From: Ceratotherium simum simum
Lineage: Eukaryota; Chordata; Mammalia; Perissodactyla; Rhinocerotidae
Assembly: GCF_000283155.1 (NCBI RefSeq)
Contig: NW_004454229.1
Span: forward strand, 7,888,534-7,952,533
Direction: 5' to 3'
DNA: 64,000 nucleotides
The notes under the pieces were generated by a model that ran no database searches, had not been told where the DNA came from, and saw nothing but the letters and a program-made list of their open reading frames with translations. This document shows positions 58,801 through 64,000 of the stretch, piece after piece; position 1 is the first letter of the stretch, and each line of letters begins with the position of its first letter. A program made the position numbers and the translations under genes.

Positions 58801-60534
58801 TACACTTGCCATGGTTTTACTTGTCTTTTTCTGGAGGATATAGCCCCTTTCATTCTTTGGTTTTCAGGTCTGAAAAGAGGTTCAGGTCTGGAAATTTGCC
58901 AAAAGATCATGACTATTATTGTGGCTACCGTCAGCCTCATCTATGCTTGATTTTCTGGTTGTATGGATTGAGCTATACTGTCATTGACTGTCCTTCCACC
59001 TATCTTGCCCATGGGATGATTTGTTCTAGTAACCATATTCTTAACTATCCAAGGATTGGCCCTGTTGAATTTGCCTCTCAGTATGATAGTTGTCCCAAAC
59101 TTTGATGGTTAACTACTGTCACTTAGTTTCTATTATTTAATGGTGTCATCCCCACTACTTTTGAAAAGTCCAGATTTATAATGTTCTCTCTTGTCAGAGA
59201 GACCTGACCTATGGAGAACACCCACTACTGAGTTCTCAGTGATGCTAGTTCCCGCTCAACAGCAACTTCCCTTTTGTTTGTTAAACAAAGTGCCCACTGG
59301 GTCTTTTTGCTGGTGGGTTTTCCATCTTGACATTCCAGTACCTTACATTTTTTGATCCCTTTTTCACTCATCTCACAGCCTCAACCCTAAGAGATAGTGG
59401 AAGGAGGCTTTTCCTTTAATCAGGAATCTACCTCAAGATCTGCAAATTCCCTCCTCCTGGGATTGTGATGATAGCAAGACCAAGAGTTGTTCTGGGTTCA
59501 TGATGCATGAGCTGATCTCAAGAGCTTTGCTATCAGCCACTGAGTCCAGATAATTACAATGATCAGTCAACTGAGCTACTGTATTGGTAAGCTTTACCTC
59601 TGCAGGAATATTCCAGAAAAGCAAGATGCAGTATTAATTCCATTCCCTTTAAATAGGAATTGTCAATTCCTAGAAGAGGAATCTAGACATCTATGGCTAG
59701 TTTTGGAGGATGATCAAGATGGTAAAGTGACATTACTGCATGACTTGGTTTTGGAATCATGATTCTTCTAGTCTCTTTGACTAGGCTTAGTTGGTTACCA
59801 TTCTCTTTGTGTATAAATTTTACTGTTTTCTGAACCAAATCTTCCCAGATTTGATCTTGCTCTCAATAAATGATGATTTCTTGGGTGGTCCAAGAGAGTA
59901 GGCAGTATAATGGTATCTGAAGATCATAAACAATACGGGTCATGCAGAAAGACCCAGGCATACAGCAGTTGCCCAAGTTCTGAAGATCTCATCACTGGTG
60001 ACCTGAGAAAATATTCCTCTAGAAGAGAAAGCCATTGGCAATGAAATGGTTCTAGCATTGAAAGATATGGGTAGAAATGGCTAGTTGTTCCTAAGTGGAA
60101 TCAAGGTTCTGCAGAGGGACACATAGTAATGAGGGTGGTTAAATAGGTAAAAGTTTTGAGAGACAGAGGCAACTGTTAACTTACCAGCAGGCCCTTGTCT
60201 CCTTCATCAAGACAGCAGATGGCTGAGGAGCAATCTTAGAGACCAAGCTCATGATTGTGCATGCTGAGCTAAAGCTAGTCTCTTAAGTTTAGGGCTCTGT
60301 CTGGAAAAACAGGGGCCCTTAAACATTGGATGGAGACATCTGGGTGGGTCCTTAAGGATTTTAGCTCTTCATACTTTCCTGAACCCTGCTGGAACCAAGG
60401 AGGAATTGCTTTTCAAACATGCACCTCACAGATCTATTTGTCCACTCAGGCCGTAACCTCTGGTGCCATAGAGATATGCTGCCCCTGTTTCCATTTAGAA
60501 TATCATCTGGCAAGGAGAGTAGTTGGTAGGAACA

Positions 60535-60900
60535 CATCCTCCAGCTGCCACCCCTTCAAATCTGCTGCAGCAACCACCTAGGACATTCTCCTCAGAATGT
60601 TCCCCGCTAATGACAAAGCATAGCATGGTTACAGGGACCTGGCTACTCCTATCTAATGAGGGATGCCTTTATACCAGTCTTTGTGCTGAGGCTCCCCACT
60701 GGCTGGCCAAAACTTTCTATAGCTGCACTGTAGTCTAGTCCCCTCTTACTCAATCCCTCTTTTCTCTGTCTCAGTGTCAGACCTGCATCTTACACCCAAG
60801 TCTCCCTGCCCAGCTCCCTCTCCCCTTGAGCCCTCAGATTTCCTCAAAGAAGTTTCATCTTGGTGCCTGCTTCTTGAAGGACCTCAACTGACACAACCCC
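60535..60900 (+). repeat. Module B in unit 4
   Basis: Counterpart with 'tggctggccaaaactttcta', 'gtgtcagacctgcatcttac' and an end at 'gcttcttgaaggacctcaac'. Confidence 0.65.
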
Positions 60901-63335
60901 TCTAATCTTATGTTAATTTTTTGGATAACGTGTTAAGGTTAAGAAGTTACCTGGGAAGATAAAGTCAAGCCCAGACTGGTGGACCAGGGAGCACTGTGAT
61001 TCAAAATTTCACCACACTTCATTCCTGAGGGCTTCTATGTCATCACATCTGAACCTCACTGACACAGTTGGTAAAGTCTGGCTAAGGGTCATGCCAGCAT
61101 GCCCAGAAACTGTCACTCTCAAATAGCCCCACAGACATATTTGGGGCCTATTTTTTTTTTTGTACAAATGCTTTCCCTCAGTGAGGATTTAGACCCATGC
61201 GGGAAATAGGTCTCCCCCCATAAAGACAAATTCAAGGTGATCCCAGTTTGCTAGTGAAAAGAAGCTGATACATAACCATAGATCAAGCTGTTCAAAGGTG
61301 AAAGGTCAGTAACTTGAATCTAGAGTCTATTGGAATGAATCAACTCCTCCCCTTGGATTCAAGGCTTTGATGATCAGGACTTTGTGTTCACATGAAGTTT
61401 TTTCTTTTGTGTATTTTCTTCCAATCTTCAATAAATATTCAATAAATAGAACTGTGAGATCCATAGTCTTGGACCCCACTGACCTACTTCAGGAAGGGAA
61501 CGGACTGAGGGTTCAGCTGCTGCTCTTTGAAATCCATCTCAACATTTGCACTGAGGCCACGCCTACCTAGGGCTGCTCCCCGTTGTCAAATGCTGGGGTA
61601 CTAAAGCCAACCCTTTCCTGGGAGACAGGGGACTCCTTTGGCTGTTCAAGCACTCCCCAACAGCTTTGTCAAAACTTCCTTAAAATGTGCGGTTGTCTTG
61701 GATTCTTCCACGTAAACTTCTCACTCTCTTTCACTGGGGTCACACTTGTGTCACAGACTGATGGCTCTCCCAACCTTCCCTGGTTTCCTTCCTTTTTACT
61801 TTAATACAAGCATTTCCCTCAATATAATCTTTGCACATTTAATCCCATCTATCATTTGAATTTTGCAGAACCCAGTCTAAGACAAACTGCTGTGAATACT
61901 AAGAAAAATATGTTCTAGTTTTACAGTAATATATGCAGTATGTTGTGGAGACATGTTTTACCACGTCTAGTTCTTACATCTTTAGTTTATATCAGTACTA
62001 GATATTTCTTCCCTAAACTACGTAGTCTTACATGCCTTCCCATCAGTCTTTGAAGCCAATTTGGTCCTTTCAAAGGATAAAATGCAGGGCAGATAAACGT
62101 CTATTAAATATGAGATGGAACTCTGAATTGTGGGGCCCCAGATATAGTGGCCTGCACATCCTATTATGGAAGTCAAGAATGTGTGTATTTAATTGACTCA
62201 TCTTACAACCCCTATCTTGAGTAAAGAAGCATGTTTTTTCAGTTGTTGGATAGAGTATCAACAATGATACCTGGGATCAGTATGAACCCTTAGACATGAC
62301 CTGTGTTCTCTTAGCAAAGCCTTGAGGCAAATGTCCTTGTCACAACACCTGGTTCTAGTCTCAGATCTGCCTGCTGCTAATCCAAATTTAGAGTAACAGA
62401 TATTGAATCTTCAGGCATTTCATCTTTCAAACAATGATAAACGCTGCCAGCGCTTTTATTTTCAAAAAGGATGCAAAGTAACTTCAAGGCAAGGGTACTC
62501 TTACTGATCTTATTCTTGGAATGTAACACAATGTTTACCACCTTCTAAGTACTCAAAATGCTATCTGTAGTTTTAAGTTTGGTTGCTTCTATTAGTTTTG
62601 TATAGACAAAAGCATTGATAAGGGTCCAGGAATATGAATTCATCTTGGAACTAGTGGGCGTCTTTCAACAAATAGAGCCATGTGTGGAGTCACTCACTGA
62701 TTTGAAAGCTGTTGAGGAGAACACCAAATAAAAGTGATACATGAAACAAGAGGATGCTGTATGTGATCTTATCTTCTAGACAAATCTTTTATCTTGGTTT
62801 TAGAGTTGTAATTCTCAGGTGCCTCAGCCAAGGTTCCATTGAGCATCCAGGAGATTGACTCCGAAGCTCAGGCAAATGGAAAGCAAAGAGCAGGTGCACT
62901 GTGTTGGAACTTCACCATACACCTTTATATGGGGGCTCCTTCCCTTCACACTACCCACTTTTTTCCTTGCTTTAAACTATTAGCATCTAAATTCTTTTCT
63001 CAGGCTCTGCTCTTGGAGTAGAATCCTAAATACGGCCAACAAATCGGAATACTGAATGAGATCATTGGTCTTTGCAGAATGAGATTGCAGGCATAAACAG
63101 GCTGGTAGTGGTTTATTCTGTCCAATAACATGAAGTTTACATTCTTCCACCTGGATTTTCTGGCCATAGGGGCAATATCAGCCAGGTCTGTTATTCCTGA
63201 AACATACAAACCACTGCCATCAATGGCCCAGACCTGGCCTTGAAAACAGCTCTCAGGTATTGGACCCATCAAGGATGAGCCAGGTAATGGGACGTTATAG
63301 CCTTTAAAGACTAAATTGGTATACAAGGAGCCCAC

Positions 63336-63639
63336 CAAGACAACAAAAAGCAGAAGTCTACTATGTATTGTATGTGTATACTGCATTAATCTAGGTTAGA
63401 ATGAATTGTCTATTTGTTAGTTGCTAAATTATAAAGGCCCCTCTAATGTGATATTCCTCTTTTGCCTGCTTCTGTATACTTGATTTATAGATTTTCTAGA
63501 CAAACCTTTCACCACACCCTAACAGCGATGCAATGAGGCCTTGGGTGAAACAGTACCCATTGTGTGGTGGACACTGATGCAGTGTACAGGATCCCTTCAA
63601 TGAAGGGCTTGTTTCTCTTGGGCATGGTCTAGACAGAGA
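63336..63639. other. Right flank of the array, unassigned
   Basis: Similarity to the array ends at about 63,335. The next 300 bp match neither the unit nor a family that I recognise. Confidence 0.45.
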
Positions 63640-64000
63640 GCCTTCATCTATCAGCCCCCTCACAGATTGCTTCAGCTGCAGAGAGCCACCTCATGCCCGA
63701 GGTCATTTCTTCCCAGGTTGACCCATATCGAGTGATCCACTCATGTGGGAGGATAATGGTCTGGCCATTAAGTTTAATCAGGACAAATCTGAAGGGCCAT
63801 GCTAGCTCTAGAGCTTCCCTTGTGGGTGGCTGAGGCTCTTTTAGGGTCACATTGCACCATGAATTCTTCTGCCCTCTTATACTTCTTCCACACTCTTTCA
63901 CAGATATAGATCCCAAGGGTATACTTCCTTAATGTACATCTTGCAGACTAGACATCTCCAAGTCTGTTTCCTAGGGAACCCAGAGTGCAACACTACTAGG
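63640..64000 (+). repeat. LINE-1-type 3' end at window edge
   Basis: 'ctttcacagatatagatccc', 'acttccttaatgtacatctt' and 'caagtctgtttcctagggaaccc' are a decayed form of the terminus 'cacaggtgttgatccc...aataaacttc...ctgtttcctggggaaccc' found in old L1M-type elements. The open frame at 63,644-63,916 (-) is antisense to it and unsupported. Confidence 0.5.

Larger units (their letters stand above)
26915..63335 (+). repeat. Tandem array of a ~10-kb non-coding unit
   Basis: The same series of landmarks recurs head to tail. 'gtgtccactg' occurs at about 26,930, 34,418, 44,454, 54,570 and 59,290. The 'gaggaattgcttctcaaa' type occurs near 28,024, 35,578, 46,122, 56,190 and 60,395. 'ctcaatcaatagggaaca' occurs near 33,048, 43,068, 53,219 and 57,925. 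'aaccactgccatcaatg' types occur near 28,950, 38,420, 49,170 and 63,205. Full period is 10.0-10.15 kb. Divergence by eye is about 5-25% depending on the section. No open frame is conserved as a gene would be. Known content is an L2 3' end plus LINE-1-type 3' modules; most of the unit is not assigned to any family. Confidence 0.93.
57730..63335 (+). repeat. Array unit 4 (right-truncated)
   Basis: Starts at the 'ccagtggaac' landmark and is colinear with unit 1, also lacking module C, through the phase of 38,530. Similarity ends at about 63,335 just after 'tagcctttaaagactaa'. The 128-codon open frame at 63,000-63,386 (-) crosses this edge and its counterparts in the other units are broken, so it is not a gene. 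Confidence 0.87.

Noticed and set aside
26915..63335. Idea that the array is a receptor gene cluster such as lectin-like or Ig-like receptors
   Set aside because: No exon-like frame with conserved cysteines, transmembrane segment or splice-bounded homology recurs across the units.
26915..63335. Idea that the units are full endogenous retroviruses
   Set aside because: No gag, pol or env similarity recurs in the units. The ERVL pol piece is outside the repeated part, and the only LTR is private to unit 1.
26915..63335. CRISPR-like or satellite array
   Set aside because: The period is 10 kb with no short spaced repeats; the host is a mammal.
63000..63386. 128-codon open frame on the minus strand, the longest in the window
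   Set aside because: It crosses the right edge of the array. The matching minus frames of units 0, 1 and 2 contain stops, and there is no recognisable domain.

Overview
The window is mammalian nuclear DNA and I find no functional gene in it. The lineage signal is four tRNA-headed SINEs of the equine repetitive element (ERE) type, which points to a perissodactyl, most likely a horse or close relative. The rest is old mammalian repeat debris: MIR, L2, L1, hAT-type MER elements and ERVL pol fragments. No open reading frame is longer than about 130 codons. None has a recognisable cellular domain; the only protein-like signals are decayed retroelement pol fragments. I see no tRNA, rRNA, CpG island or supportable promoter. 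Repeat family names are from memory of consensus sequences, not from a database search.

Left half (1-25,800): ordinary intergenic or intronic sequence. Repeats in order are L2 pieces, ERE SINEs near 0.5, 3.2, 9.4 and 22.0 kb, and an ERVL pol fragment on the minus strand near 2.9-4.3 kb that was split by later insertions. There are several MIRs, MER5-like and another hAT-type element near 17 kb, and LINE-1-type 3' ends at 15.4-16.2, 17.8 and 25.4 kb. Antisense L1 ORF2 lies at 22.6-23.6 kb and a CA microsatellite at 24.19 kb.

Right half (about 26,900-63,335): a diverged head-to-tail array of a non-coding unit with a period near 10 kb. Two units are full length (32,848-42,861 and 42,862-53,013). 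One is left-truncated with internal deletions (26,915-32,847), one is a short 4.7-kb unit (53,014-57,729), and the last is cut off at the right edge of the array (57,730-63,335). Each full unit carries an L2 3' end and two or three related modules resembling LINE-1-type 3' ends. The left edge is rearranged: a 540-bp inverted piece of the unit, then an ERVL reverse transcriptase remnant, then the direct array.

The array is the most notable object here. By eye, the two full units are about 95% identical over a stretch of roughly 2.9 kb but clearly more diverged on both sides. Presence or absence of one module groups units 1 and 4 against units 2 and 3. One unit carries a solo-LTR-like insertion and another carries a misplaced 150-bp copy of its own sequence. 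These suggest repeated unequal exchange and gene conversion. I saw no ERE SINE inside the 36-kb array. There is no gene network to describe; the content is repeat history.
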